A stretch of DNA of 64,000 nt from Treponema bryantii (GTDB taxonomy: Bacteria > Spirochaetota > Spirochaetia > Treponematales > Treponemataceae), in contig NZ_FORI01000001.1 of assembly GCF_900113965.1 (NCBI RefSeq), forward strand, positions 124,001 through 188,000. Direction: 5' to 3'. The position numbers and the translations under genes are program-made. Positions 7,844 through 15,114 of this stretch are shown here, piece by piece. The notes under the pieces are model-generated. The model ran no database searches. It was not told where the DNA came from and was given only the letters and a program-made list of their open reading frames with translations. Each line of letters opens with the position of its first letter. The stretch's first letter is position 1.

Positions 7844-8996
7844 ACATACACATACCGAAGGCCGCCTTCAATTTTGTAATTATTGAACCTTGTGTATTTT
7901 GTAAACTATCGAGCATTAGTTTGTAATAATTCAATGAAAGAGCGAGGATTGTATTTTCCTTCGGCTGAATTGTAACAGCGCACTGGCTGAGTGCACTCAC
8001 TGTAGAAAGGCGGAGTGCTTTTTGTAAGCCGGTGAGGAGGGCACCCCCGGTGATTGAAAATCCTGCGATTGAGAAAAGGACGCGGCCGTTTGGGACGAGC
8101 ACGGAAGTTACCAGTACGAACAGCCAGAGTGAGAGATGCGGCAGGAGCAGGATTTTCCGACCAGCGAATTTTTGGGCGAGGAAAGAAAGGAGGAGAAGTC
8201 CGCAAAGAATGGCGGTGTTTTTTATGAAGAACACCGAGGCGGCCGCGGCTAGGATTATTGCCAGGCGGAGGATATTGCGTGGACGGTGAGCAGTGTGTGA
8301 GCCGGAAGAGTCCGGGGCGTTGCGGGGTGTCCCCGCAGAGGGGGTAGCGGAAAAGACGGTGGTTGCGGTCCCTGAGCCTGTCGAAGGGGTCGAAACTACC
8401 GTCTTTGAAGCGAGGGGGAGACTTCCCCCTCCTAACATCTCCGCCAGCCACGCCGTAATCACACCGCTAACCGCATTGAACAGCAGCATGGGACCGAGAA
8501 GGCTCCAGGTACCCTGGCCCAGGTAGAGAGAGCTCAAAGAAATCTGAACGAGGGCGCTCACGGCGGAACCTGCCACGGAAATACCGTAGAGGGAAAAAAG
8601 ATTGTGGCGGACCTCTGAGTTTTCGAGAGACACTGTATGCCCCGGAGACTCGCGCGGAACTCGCGCCACTCTTCCCAGCACAAACATCACCAGCGCACTC
8701 GCCAAACTCTGCGCAAGCGACACAAGAAAAAACGGCGAGAAAAGAGTTCCGGCCATCAGATTTGCAGCCACAGACTTAATCACACTCAAAAGCATAAAGA
8801 CTGGAAACATAAGCCCAAGCCCCATAAGCAGGGCGGCATTTCCAAGCCCAAGTCGGAAAAACGGAATAACGCGCGGCACCAGCAGCTCCGCATACGATAA
8901 CACTAAAGTGAGAGCTGTCAGGCGCGCAATCTGATGGCGGGTGTCTGCGCCGAAATCTGAGTAGACCCCGGACTGAAGATTATTCACTGATTGCAT
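7797..8996 (-). CDS. Gx transporter family protein (HepS1/Gx_transp-like membrane protein)
   Basis: About 399 residues with several hydrophobic segments. The N-terminal half (LTLVLSYAELLVPRVIPFF, then GLGNAALLMGL) is typical of the Gx transporter family, often annotated as heptaprenyl diphosphate synthase component I, found beside NusG-domain-II and ApbE genes. Start taken as ATG 8996 rather than TTG 8999, with GGAGG upstream. It overlaps the NusG-II gene by 17 bases, so the two are translationally coupled. A hydrophilic Ser/Thr/Pro-rich loop (about residues 190-240) is low-complexity and is encoded in part by a palindromic repeat (8353-8405), so the loop looks like an insertion. The far C-terminus overlaps apbE. 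A role in flavin or electron-transfer assembly is inference from context. Confidence 0.75.
   Translation of the reverse strand: MQSVNNLQSGVYSDFGADTRHQIARLTALTLVLSYAELLVPRVIPFFRLGLGNAALLMGLGLMFPVFMLLSVIKSVAANLMAGTLFSPFFLVSLAQSLASALVMFVLGRVARVPRESPGHTVSLENSEVRHNLFSLYGISVAGSAVSALVQISLSSLYLGQGTWSLLGPMLLFNAVSGVITAWLAEMLGGGSLPLASKTVVSTPSTGSGTATTVFSATPSAGTPRNAPDSSGSHTAHRPRNILRLAIILAAAASVFFIKNTAILCGLLLLSFLAQKFAGRKILLLPHLSLWLFVLVTSVLVPNGRVLFSIAGFSITGGALLTGLQKALRLSTVSALSQCAVTIQPKENTILALSLNYYKLMLDSLQNTQGSIITKLKAAFGMCMFTQQPESSQNQNEEK
8353..8405. repeat. Long-form (nested) palindromic repeat inside Gx gene
   Basis: Outer arms AAGACGGTGGTT and AAACTACCGTCTT enclose an inner CCCTGAGC...TCGAAGGG palindrome. 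The outer arms match the GGTGGTT...AACCACC repeat seen elsewhere, so this looks like one repeat nested in another or a 45-bp long form. It is read in frame as a Ser/Thr-rich loop. The terminator at 52358-52407 is a diverged relative with the same order of parts. Confidence 0.75.
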
Positions 8997-9369
8997 CAAA
9001 CTCGCCTCCCTGTTCTACGCCGGCGCCTGCTCCGCCATCACCTTCAACTGTAATCATCACTTTGTTAGGAAGGCACACCAGCGGATTATGCCAGCCCTGT
9101 GCCACGCAGGTTTTATTGGGACACGGTGAATCAATTATCCGTACACGGCCATCTTTAATTTCGAAAGTTGTTTCGCCAAGTTCACCGGCTACCTTGTACA
9201 CACCGTTTGCGGTTGCCGAATATTCGTAGTGCACGCCGTTCGCATTCACGCTCACCCGCGAGCCTTTACGCACGGCACCGCGCACAGTAAAAAAAACGCC
9301 ACCAGCAACTACGAGAAAAATTATGAGAATATCTAATGGCTTAAATCGTGGCATTATATTTTTTTTCAT
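8980..9369 (-). CDS. NusG domain II-containing membrane-anchored protein
   Basis: 129 residues: one N-terminal membrane anchor (LDILIIFLVVAGGVFF), then a small beta domain of the NusG-II type with the paired-Cys motif SPCPNKTC and the PN-K segment (CLPNKVMI). The domain would be extracytoplasmic. Such proteins occur next to Gx transporter and ApbE genes, often near Rnf-type electron transport. It overlaps the upstream gene by four bases (ATGA) and the downstream Gx gene by 17, so it belongs to a three-gene operon. Exact function is unknown. Confidence 0.82.
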   Translation of the reverse strand: MKKNIMPRFKPLDILIIFLVVAGGVFFTVRGAVRKGSRVSVNANGVHYEYSATANGVYKVAGELGETTFEIKDGRVRIIDSPCPNKTCVAQGWHNPLVCLPNKVMITVEGDGGAGAGVEQGGEFDAISE

Positions 9370-10202
9370 TTCAAATACTCGTTTATAATTCTATTGATTT
9401 CCTGAGAACTCAAAGGCGCGCTTTTGCTTTCCATCGTAATAATCAGATTCTTTCCCGGGAAATATCCGTTGGCCGAATATAGCGACATCTTTTGAACAGC
9501 GCGCTCCGCATACTCTGCATCATCCATCATTCCAAAATGCTCCCACGCATATTCCTGCCGCGTGCGCAAATTGAGGCAATAAAAATCCGGATGGAACTCG
9601 CGGAGGTCTTCGTCCGCAACTTCGAGAACCAAAGGGTACTCGTAACGGTACGGCACGTCGTGAGATTTCAGCGCATTCGCAATTATCACCTCGGACTTGG
9701 AGCGCACAGTCTCGCCATTTTCGGTGATCAGCTTCTGCCCCGCCTCATCGATTTTCTTTTTACGGTAACTTACATTTTGCCAGAGTTCGGCGTATTGCGC
9801 GTTGGTCAGTGTCGCCGGCGTCACCAGCGATTTTCGGTTTTCGTCCAGCGCCTCGTAAACTGTATCCACAGAGTTTTTCTGCAGAGAGGTCTGGAAGCTC
9901 TGTATGAGCCGCAACTCCCGTCTTGCTTTTTCCAGCGCACGCTCATCGTAATCTTTTTGCACAAGCCGTCGTGCCAGTGCATCTTCCTCGCGCGGCATAT
10001 ATTTTCCCTGATAATCGCCTGGCCCCGACTTCTTATAAAATTGCAGCGACTTTCCACATCGAACAATTCGCACGGATCCCTCGGGAGCTTTCTTCAGCGC
10101 ATGCTCTTTATTTTTTATAAAATCCAGCAAATCGTTTGTCCGCTCACCAAGAAGCTCCATAAGCTGATGAAGCGGCGTCATTTCTTCAATTTTCTTTCCC
10201 AT
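9366..10202 (-). CDS. Hypothetical protein with PD-(D/E)XK-like C-terminal region
   Basis: 278 residues, soluble, with a charged coiled-coil-like N-terminal half (about 85-110). In the C-terminal half, SKSEVIIANAL, EFHPDF and YAWEHFG are spaced as in PD-(D/E)XK nuclease-like folds (Glu, then Asp, then Glu-X-X). Nuclease activity is inferred, not shown. It is first in an operon with NusG-II and Gx genes, an odd partner for a nuclease-like protein. Start ATG 10202 has AAGGAAAA upstream. Confidence 0.6.
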   Translation of the reverse strand: MGKKIEEMTPLHQLMELLGERTNDLLDFIKNKEHALKKAPEGSVRIVRCGKSLQFYKKSGPGDYQGKYMPREEDALARRLVQKDYDERALEKARRELRLIQSFQTSLQKNSVDTVYEALDENRKSLVTPATLTNAQYAELWQNVSYRKKKIDEAGQKLITENGETVRSKSEVIIANALKSHDVPYRYEYPLVLEVADEDLREFHPDFYCLNLRTRQEYAWEHFGMMDDAEYAERAVQKMSLYSANGYFPGKNLIITMESKSAPLSSQEINRIINEYLK

Positions 10203-10452
10203 TTTTTCCTTTTTAGTAAAAGAGGGAGGATCCCATCCCCGCTCTTATTGAAAATCCATTAAAAAACGGGCTGCGACAGCGGGCCGTTTTAGGATTCTCC
10301 AATAAAAATGCGCACAGGCAGGCTATGCCTGACTGTCCCACCCGCCTAAGGGGTGCACTTCTGTGTATTTATTCAAGTTCCCGAAATTCCAATAATATTT
10401 CCCCGTGGATTCACCCCTTAAGAACCCCAAACAACTCATTTTCTCATGAAAA

Positions 10453-10645
10453 TACATATAATTCAACGAAAAACTCTGTTTTATATGTATTAAAACCGGA
10501 ATTCAGGTTGTAAAACTGAAAATTTTCTCTGTTTTGAGTAGATTTTTCGTTAAAACAAGCCCAAAATCCTAAGAATTCTGCGAAAATCGTCTTATTTAGA
10601 CATAAAAATACATATAATTTTAATGAAAATGCGTTTTTATATGTA
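10453..10645. repeat. Dual-hairpin repeat element, copy 2
   Basis: Same architecture as 2353-2545: 37-bp palindromes at 10453-10489 and 10609-10645, starts 156 bp apart. Arms reach 11 bp (from 10451) and 13 bp (10605-10617 with 10637-10649). The two inner loops of this copy resemble each other (both contain GAAAA). The minus strand across this copy stays open for 75 codons (10444-10671) with NTYK...LYVF repeated 52 codons apart; the corresponding frame in copy 1 is broken by stops. Confidence 0.6.
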
Positions 10646-10717
10646 TTTTCACACAATTTTACTAATTTCACGCCGGGTTAGCGATGGGACAATGCCGTCA
10701 AAGCAACACCGAGCCAG

Positions 10718-10928
10718 GGCTTCCGCATTATAAAGAACTGAAACGTGCCCTTTGGCTCCCAGTCGCGTATTTGCAGGTCAAAAACGCGCAATAATGCGCT
10801 TGACGTTGTGTGTGGTAAAGTAACTATATTACCTGCCGCTCACGCGGCAGCCACACACAAAGTCATTTTGCCACGCAACTCCGCTCCTTCGCGCCAAAAT
10901 ATTCGTAAATCTTTATAATGCGGAAGCC
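10718..10928. repeat. Large inverted repeat closing a multi-branched structure
   Basis: A perfect 19-bp inverted repeat, GGCTTCCGCATTATAAAGA at 10718-10736 and its complement at 10910-10928. Inside are GTCAA/TTGAC around GCGCA-TGCGC (10777-10804), a 10-bp TTGTGTGTGG/CCACACACAA stem (10806-10815 with 10851-10860), and a CTGCCGC/GCGGCAG hairpin with a TCAC loop (10833-10850). An alternative fold pairs GAGCCAGGGC (10711-10720) with GCCC-TT-TGGCTC (10747-10758). Either a structured RNA or a foldable DNA site. Confidence 0.55.
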
Positions 10929-10964
10929 TTGAACTCGGAGCCAGCAGCGCGAACCCCCTATTAA

Positions 10965-10993
10965 TTGAATATATCGCCAAAATTTTCTATAAT
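10965..10993 (+). promoter_or_regulatory. Sigma-70-type promoter for pheT
   Basis: TTGAAT at 10965-10970 and TATAAT at 10988-10993 with the ideal 17-base spacing. Transcription would start near 11000, giving a short leader of about 40 bases with a small GGGC/GCCC hairpin before the pheT start. Confidence 0.7.
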
Positions 10994-11040
10994 AGAGCAT
11001 TAAAATTATGGGCTTACTGTGCCCGAATCAGAGGAAAAAA

Positions 11041-13362
11041 ATGCCTAAAATCGAATGTAACGAAAAACTGTTTTTTGATGCTATCGGAAAAAAATACACT
11101 TATGATGCTTTGGAAGACGTACTTCCTTGCGCTAAGGCTGAACTGGACGAAAAGCCGGATATGAGCCAGCCTGAAAACGAGCGCGTTGTAAAAATCGAAT
11201 TGAATGATACTAACCGTCCGGACCTCTGGTCTACAAACGGTGTTGCCCGCCAGATTAAACTTCACGAAGGCGGAAAAACTGTTGACTATATGAAGCTCAT
11301 GTCAAACCACGGAAACAGCGACTACGAAGGTCGTATTGTTGAAGTTGATCCTGAGCTTAAAGATATCCGTCCTTACATGGTTGCATTTATGATTACCGGT
11401 AAGGCAATTGATGATCCTATGCTTAAGGACATCATCCAGACTCAGGAAAAACTGGCATGGAACTTTGGACGCAAGCGCAAGTCTATTTCTATGGGCGTTT
11501 ACCGCGTTGACCAGATTAAGTTCCCTGTTAAGTATCACGCTGTTGATCCAGACAAGACTTCGTTTGTTCCACTTGCTTGCGACGCTCCTATGACTTGCAG
11601 CCAGATTCTTACTGACCATCCAAAGGGAAAAGACTTCGGCTGGATTTTGGCTGATATGAAAAAGTTCCCACTCTTGAGCGATGCTAAGGACGAAGTTCTT
11701 TCTATGGCTCCAATCATCAACTCTGCAACTCTTGGTGCTGTTCAGGTTGGCGATAAGGATCTTATGGTTGAGCTCACTGGTGATAATATTGAAAACCTCA
11801 TCCTTTCGGCAAATATCGTTGCATGTGATTTTGCTGATCAGGGATATGAAATCAAACCTATCCTGGTAAAGCATCCTTATGACACTGGTCTTGGAAAGGA
11901 CATCATGGTTCCTTACTACTTCCAGCCAACTACAAAGACAACTCTTGGTGCAATCAACAAGCTTCTTGGAAGCGACTTTGATATGAACAAGGTTGTTGAT
12001 GCTCTTACACGCATGGGAAGCACAGTTGAAGTTAAAGGTGAAGAAATCACTTTGAGCCCAGCTCCTTACCGCAACGACTTCCTCCACGAAGTTGATATTA
12101 TTGAAGATGTTATGATTGGCTGCAACGTTGCCGCATTTGAGCCACGTACTCCACAGGACTTCACAGTTGGTCGTCTTCTTCCACTTACTGAGTTCAGCCG
12201 CAAAGCAAAGACTTTGATGGTTGGTCTTGGCTATCAGGAAATGATTTTCAACTATGTTGGTTCTAAGAAAGACTATATTGATAATATGCTGATTGATGGT
12301 TCTAAAGTTATCGAAATTGCTAACCCTATGAGTGAAAACTATCAGTTCATTCGTCCAGAAATCCTTTCTTCTCTTTGCCGTGCCGAAGCTGGTTCTGCAA
12401 ACGCTATGTACCCTCACAAGATTTTCGAAATCGGTAAGGTTGCATATCTTAAGGAAGATGAAAACACTGGAACAATTACACGCCAGCACCTCGGCTTCCT
12501 TACAGCTGCTAGCAATGCTAACTTCAATACTTTAGCATCTGAGGTATCAAGCCTCGTTTACTTCCTTGACCACGAGTACAAGGTAGTTGAAAGCGAAGAT
12601 CCACGCTTTATTCCTGGCCGCCAGGCTCAGCTGATTGTTGATGGTCAGCCAGCTGGTGTATTTGGTGAAGTTCACCCACAGGTTCTTGAGAACTGGGGAA
12701 TCACAGTTCCTTGTGCAGCCGGAGAACTCGACCTCGAAACTTTGATGGCTACAGCTGATACTAAAACTGAAGCTGAAAAGGCAAAGGACAAGAAGGTGGT
12801 TTCGACAGGCTCAACCACCGAAGCTCCAGCAAACAACAATCAGAAATCAGAAGCTGAAACAAACCCTGTAAAATACTTCAACGAGCACATTGAGCTCCGC
12901 GTAGCAAAAATCACAAAGGTTGAAACAAACCCACAGGGCGACAAGCTCTATATCGAAACTTTGGATGACGGTACAGGCACAGAACGCATTATTCAGAGCG
13001 GCCTCCGCCCATACCTCACAGAAGATGAACTTCTCGGCCAGCACGTAATCATCGCTGCTAACCTCGCTCCACGTAAGATGAAGGGCGTAGAAAGCCGCGG
13101 TATGCTTCTCGCATGCGACTACACAGAAGACGGAAAAGAAAAGGTTGAACTCCTCACTGCTCCATGGGCAGCTCCAGGAACCATCATCCAGATTGAAGGT
13201 GCCGAATACAATGGTGAAAAGCCAGCCAAAATCGACATCGACCACTTCTGCAAAATCGAATACCGCGTAAGTGGCAAGTGCTTCACAATCGCAGGCCAGA
13301 AAGCAACTGCTGCTGGAAAGCCAGTTACAACAAACAAAGCTGATAACTGCGAAGTTTGCTAA
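11041..13362 (+). CDS. pheT: Phenylalanine--tRNA ligase beta subunit with C-terminal tRNA-binding domain
   Basis: 773 residues. The first 575 or so match the archaeal/eukaryotic-type PheRS beta chain (IELNDTNRPDLWS near 58, no N-terminal tRNA-binding domain), the type known from spirochaetes. After a hydrophilic linker (about 575-610) that contains a palindromic repeat in frame (KVVSTGSTTE), there is an EMAP-II/Trbp111-type OB domain (about 615-715: LRVAKITKVETNPQGDKLY, then RGMLLAC), followed by a Lys-rich tail ending DNCEVC. Such domains sit at the C-terminus of MetRS but are unusual here. Start ATG 11041 follows GAGG at 11032-11035; an in-frame ATG at 11008 lacks a ribosome site. pheS is not in the window. 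It is transcribed alone and ends in a strong terminator. Confidence 0.92.
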   Translation: MPKIECNEKLFFDAIGKKYTYDALEDVLPCAKAELDEKPDMSQPENERVVKIELNDTNRPDLWSTNGVARQIKLHEGGKTVDYMKLMSNHGNSDYEGRIVEVDPELKDIRPYMVAFMITGKAIDDPMLKDIIQTQEKLAWNFGRKRKSISMGVYRVDQIKFPVKYHAVDPDKTSFVPLACDAPMTCSQILTDHPKGKDFGWILADMKKFPLLSDAKDEVLSMAPIINSATLGAVQVGDKDLMVELTGDNIENLILSANIVACDFADQGYEIKPILVKHPYDTGLGKDIMVPYYFQPTTKTTLGAINKLLGSDFDMNKVVDALTRMGSTVEVKGEEITLSPAPYRNDFLHEVDIIEDVMIGCNVAAFEPRTPQDFTVGRLLPLTEFSRKAKTLMVGLGYQEMIFNYVGSKKDYIDNMLIDGSKVIEIANPMSENYQFIRPEILSSLCRAEAGSANAMYPHKIFEIGKVAYLKEDENTGTITRQHLGFLTAASNANFNTLASEVSSLVYFLDHEYKVVESEDPRFIPGRQAQLIVDGQPAGVFGEVHPQVLENWGITVPCAAGELDLETLMATADTKTEAEKAKDKKVVSTGSTTEAPANNNQKSEAETNPVKYFNEHIELRVAKITKVETNPQGDKLYIETLDDGTGTERIIQSGLRPYLTEDELLGQHVIIAANLAPRKMKGVESRGMLLACDYTEDGKEKVELLTAPWAAPGTIIQIEGAEYNGEKPAKIDIDHFCKIEYRVSGKCFTIAGQKATAAGKPVTTNKADNCEVC
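12795..12819. repeat. Palindromic repeat in pheT linker
   Basis: 25-bp copy, GGTGGTTTCG...GCTCAACCACC, lying in frame between the catalytic core and the tRNA-binding domain. It is the reverse orientation of the copies in ftsK. Confidence 0.85.
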
Positions 13363-13376
13363 ACTTCAAAATCAAC

Positions 13377-13401
13377 GTCATCCCGAACTTGTTTCGGGAT
13401 C
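13377..13401. repeat. Palindromic repeat, left edge of accessory block
   Basis: GTCATCCCGAAC...GTTTCGGGATC. An inverted copy lies at 17767-17790 on the other side of the accessory genes. The two differ by C-to-T and G-to-A changes at paired positions, so the hairpin is preserved. Confidence 0.7.
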
Positions 13402-13404
13402 TAT

Positions 13405-13447
13405 AAACGAACAGACCGCCCGAAATCTTCGAGCGGTCTGTTCGTTT
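13405..13447. terminator. Strong bidirectional-looking terminator after pheT
   Basis: A 15-bp perfect stem, 13405-13419 with 13433-13447 (core ACAGACCGC/GCGGTCTGT), a 13-base loop and a short T run. It ends pheT and also faces the converging lipoprotein gene at 13456. Confidence 0.8.
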
Positions 13448-13455
13448 TAATTAGT

Positions 13456-13899
13456 TTAATATCTTTTGAAAATACTCTTTTCATCAGGTGAATCATCAAG
13501 AACATAATAAAGAGAATCATCTTTTATAGTTAATGAACCATAAATTGAACCACCATATTCTTGATCGGGTATTACAAAATTCAATTTATCCATTTCAGGA
13601 GATAAAGTCCAAGTTCCAGTATTAAGTAATTCTTCTTCAGTTCCCACAACAGCAGAAATCTTCATCCGACCATCTACGTAGATTCCTAATTCCAGAACAA
13701 GTCCCATATCTATTATTTCCTGAAAAGCATCTGAACTAATACAATGCCAGCGACCTTTATACTGATTAATTAATCTTTCAATCTCATTATTTTGAATTTT
13801 TGTATCCTCAGTAGATTTTACAGATTTTTTATCACATGAGGATACAAATATCCCTATAATGATTATAAAAACAGCAATTATTCTAGTTTTGATATTCAT
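13456..13899 (-). CDS. Hypothetical lipoprotein
   Basis: 147 residues. A hydrophobic signal followed by VSSC (Cys22) predicts a lipoprotein. The mature part has a WHCISSDAF segment and beta-rich sequence ending in an IFKRY tail. It resembles small lipocalin-like surface lipoproteins in general outline, but no family is recognised. It is the last gene of a minus-strand group whose AT content is clearly higher than that of pheT or ldhA. Confidence 0.65.
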   Translation of the reverse strand: MNIKTRIIAVFIIIIGIFVSSCDKKSVKSTEDTKIQNNEIERLINQYKGRWHCISSDAFQEIIDMGLVLELGIYVDGRMKISAVVGTEEELLNTGTWTLSPEMDKLNFVIPDQEYGGSIYGSLTIKDDSLYYVLDDSPDEKSIFKRY

Positions 13900-13923
13900 A
13901 TGCTTCTATTTTTACAAATCACA

Positions 13924-14670
13924 TTAATTCTTCTTAAAGAAAACGAAGACTCTTTCAAGTCCCATGTTCTTTGTTATTGCACTACAGTTACACCATACAT
14001 ATCCTTCTTCATTCATTCCTACTCTCATAGCAGTTAGTGAAGTTGTTAATTCTCCATTTTGATAACTCCATGTAAAATTACTATGATCATCAGCTCCATC
14101 TGGATAAGTTGGAGTATTAACGTATCCGGTTCCGTTTTCTTTGAAAACAACTTGTTGCGGATATCTTTTTAGATTGCTCTTACTATAACTCTTTCCATCT
14201 TTATTTATTGTATAGAATGACCAGGTACCAACTATTCCTTTTTTTGCTTCTGCAGCTGCTTTTTCTTGCTTTTCTTTTTCTTGTTTAGCCAAAATCTTTT
14301 TAATTTGAGAATCGTTTATCATTCTATTATAGAAATCAGGATTATTCTTTTGAACAGATTCATTTTTGAAATAGTCACCTATAATTGTATTATATGCTTT
14401 AATTTTATAATCTAAAGCTTTTTCTTCATCTCCCTCCATAAACCAGACTTCCCCTAAATACCAACAAGCTTCGGCATCACTCATTGTTGTAGGTTTTTTT
14501 ATATCCGACGAACCTTCTCCTATTTTTTTAACTTTGTTATAATCACCTTCTTTAAAAGCTTTTATTGTTTTTCCCTGTGCATCATATGTAGATCCGCCAG
14601 CTAAGAAAGCAAAAACTCCAAAAATAACGATTGTAAGCACATGCTTACCACAATGTTTTTTTAGATTCAT
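13924..14670 (-). CDS. Hypothetical secreted protein with helical repeat and lipocalin-like part
   Basis: 248 residues. An N-terminal hydrophobic segment ends in LAGGS, a lipobox-like site with Ser where Cys is expected, so it is probably cleaved rather than lipidated. Residues 40-140 are helical with Trp/Tyr spacing like a TPR (CWYLGEVWFMEGDEEKALDY). A Lys/Glu coiled coil (about 130-145) leads to a beta-rich end (GIVGTWSFYTINKDG) of the type seen in lipocalin-like domains. It overlaps the upstream membrane-protein gene by 26 bases. Function unknown. Confidence 0.6.
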   Translation of the reverse strand: MNLKKHCGKHVLTIVIFGVFAFLAGGSTYDAQGKTIKAFKEGDYNKVKKIGEGSSDIKKPTTMSDAEACWYLGEVWFMEGDEEKALDYKIKAYNTIIGDYFKNESVQKNNPDFYNRMINDSQIKKILAKQEKEKQEKAAAEAKKGIVGTWSFYTINKDGKSYSKSNLKRYPQQVVFKENGTGYVNTPTYPDGADDHSNFTWSYQNGELTTSLTAMRVGMNEEGYVWCNCSAITKNMGLERVFVFFKKN

Positions 14671-15112
14671 AAGAATCCCCCTTTAATAATTGTTTATATG
14701 CAAAGATTCCTGCTAAAAGAGAAATCAATAACACCAGAATATCAATAAAATCAAATGTACCAGGAATAACATTGAATAATTGAAGAAACTCGAATAATAG
14801 ATTTACTAGAGTAAATACAATAGAAAAAAACAAAAAATGCCTTATAGAATTTTTCCATACAATTCCAAAAAGAAGTATTGCAGAAAAAGACCATAAGCCG
14901 TTCGGTAATGAATAAACACAAAAAGATAAAAATGTGGAGTTTGAATTGAATGTATTTTGAGTAAAATATTTTTCTAAATTTAAAAACCTAAGCCATGAAA
15001 ACATAATTAAAGTATGACTACGATAAAAAAGATAGATACTGCCACCTATAAAAAGACTTATAATACTGAGAAAAAGACAAAAAATTTCATTTCTGCGTTG
15101 CAGATTGTACAT
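14645..15112 (-). CDS. VanZ-like small membrane protein
   Basis: 155 residues with about four or five transmembrane segments. The C-terminal FEFLQLFNVIPGTFDFIDI resembles the EFLQ...FDxxD signature of VanZ-like proteins, a family of unknown role. It sits two bases after the FRG-domain gene, so they share a transcript. Confidence 0.5.
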   Translation of the reverse strand: MYNLQRRNEIFCLFLSIISLFIGGSIYLFYRSHTLIMFSWLRFLNLEKYFTQNTFNSNSTFLSFCVYSLPNGLWSFSAILLFGIVWKNSIRHFLFFSIVFTLVNLLFEFLQLFNVIPGTFDFIDILVLLISLLAGIFAYKQLLKGDSYESKKTLW

Positions 15113-15114
15113 CT

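Larger units (their letters stand above)
10203..11007. other. Gene-free, highly structured intergenic region
   Basis: About 800 bases without a convincing gene. Inverted repeats visible by eye are: AAAACGG/CCGTTTT at 10263-10269 and 10284-10290, extended by AATCC/GGATT; CAGGCA/TGCCTG at 10315-10331; TAAGGGGTG/CACCCCTTA at 10347-10355 and 10412-10420; and a long-range imperfect pair GTCCCACCCGCCTAA (10335-10349) with TTAGCGATGGGAC (10678-10690) that brackets the dual-hairpin element. Further right is the multi-branched structure at 10718-10928. The region could be a mobile repeat, a structured RNA or a remnant cassette; none is proven. It ends in the pheT promoter. Confidence 0.6.

Noticed and set aside
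10444-10671. 75-codon minus-strand frame over dual-hairpin copy 2 as a gene
   Set aside because: No ribosome site, and the equivalent frame in copy 1 has several stops. Kept only as an alternative reading of the repeat.
10203-10940. Integron attC sites or tRNA/tmRNA/RNase P RNA
   Set aside because: No RYYYAAC/GTTRRRY core pair at the right places, no integrase in the window, and none of the conserved sequences of tmRNA, SRP RNA or RNase P RNA were found.
11302-12489. 395-codon open frame on the minus strand
   Set aside because: Antisense to pheT; the product is a low-quality shadow (Cys/Asn/His-rich) with no family features, while pheT is certain.
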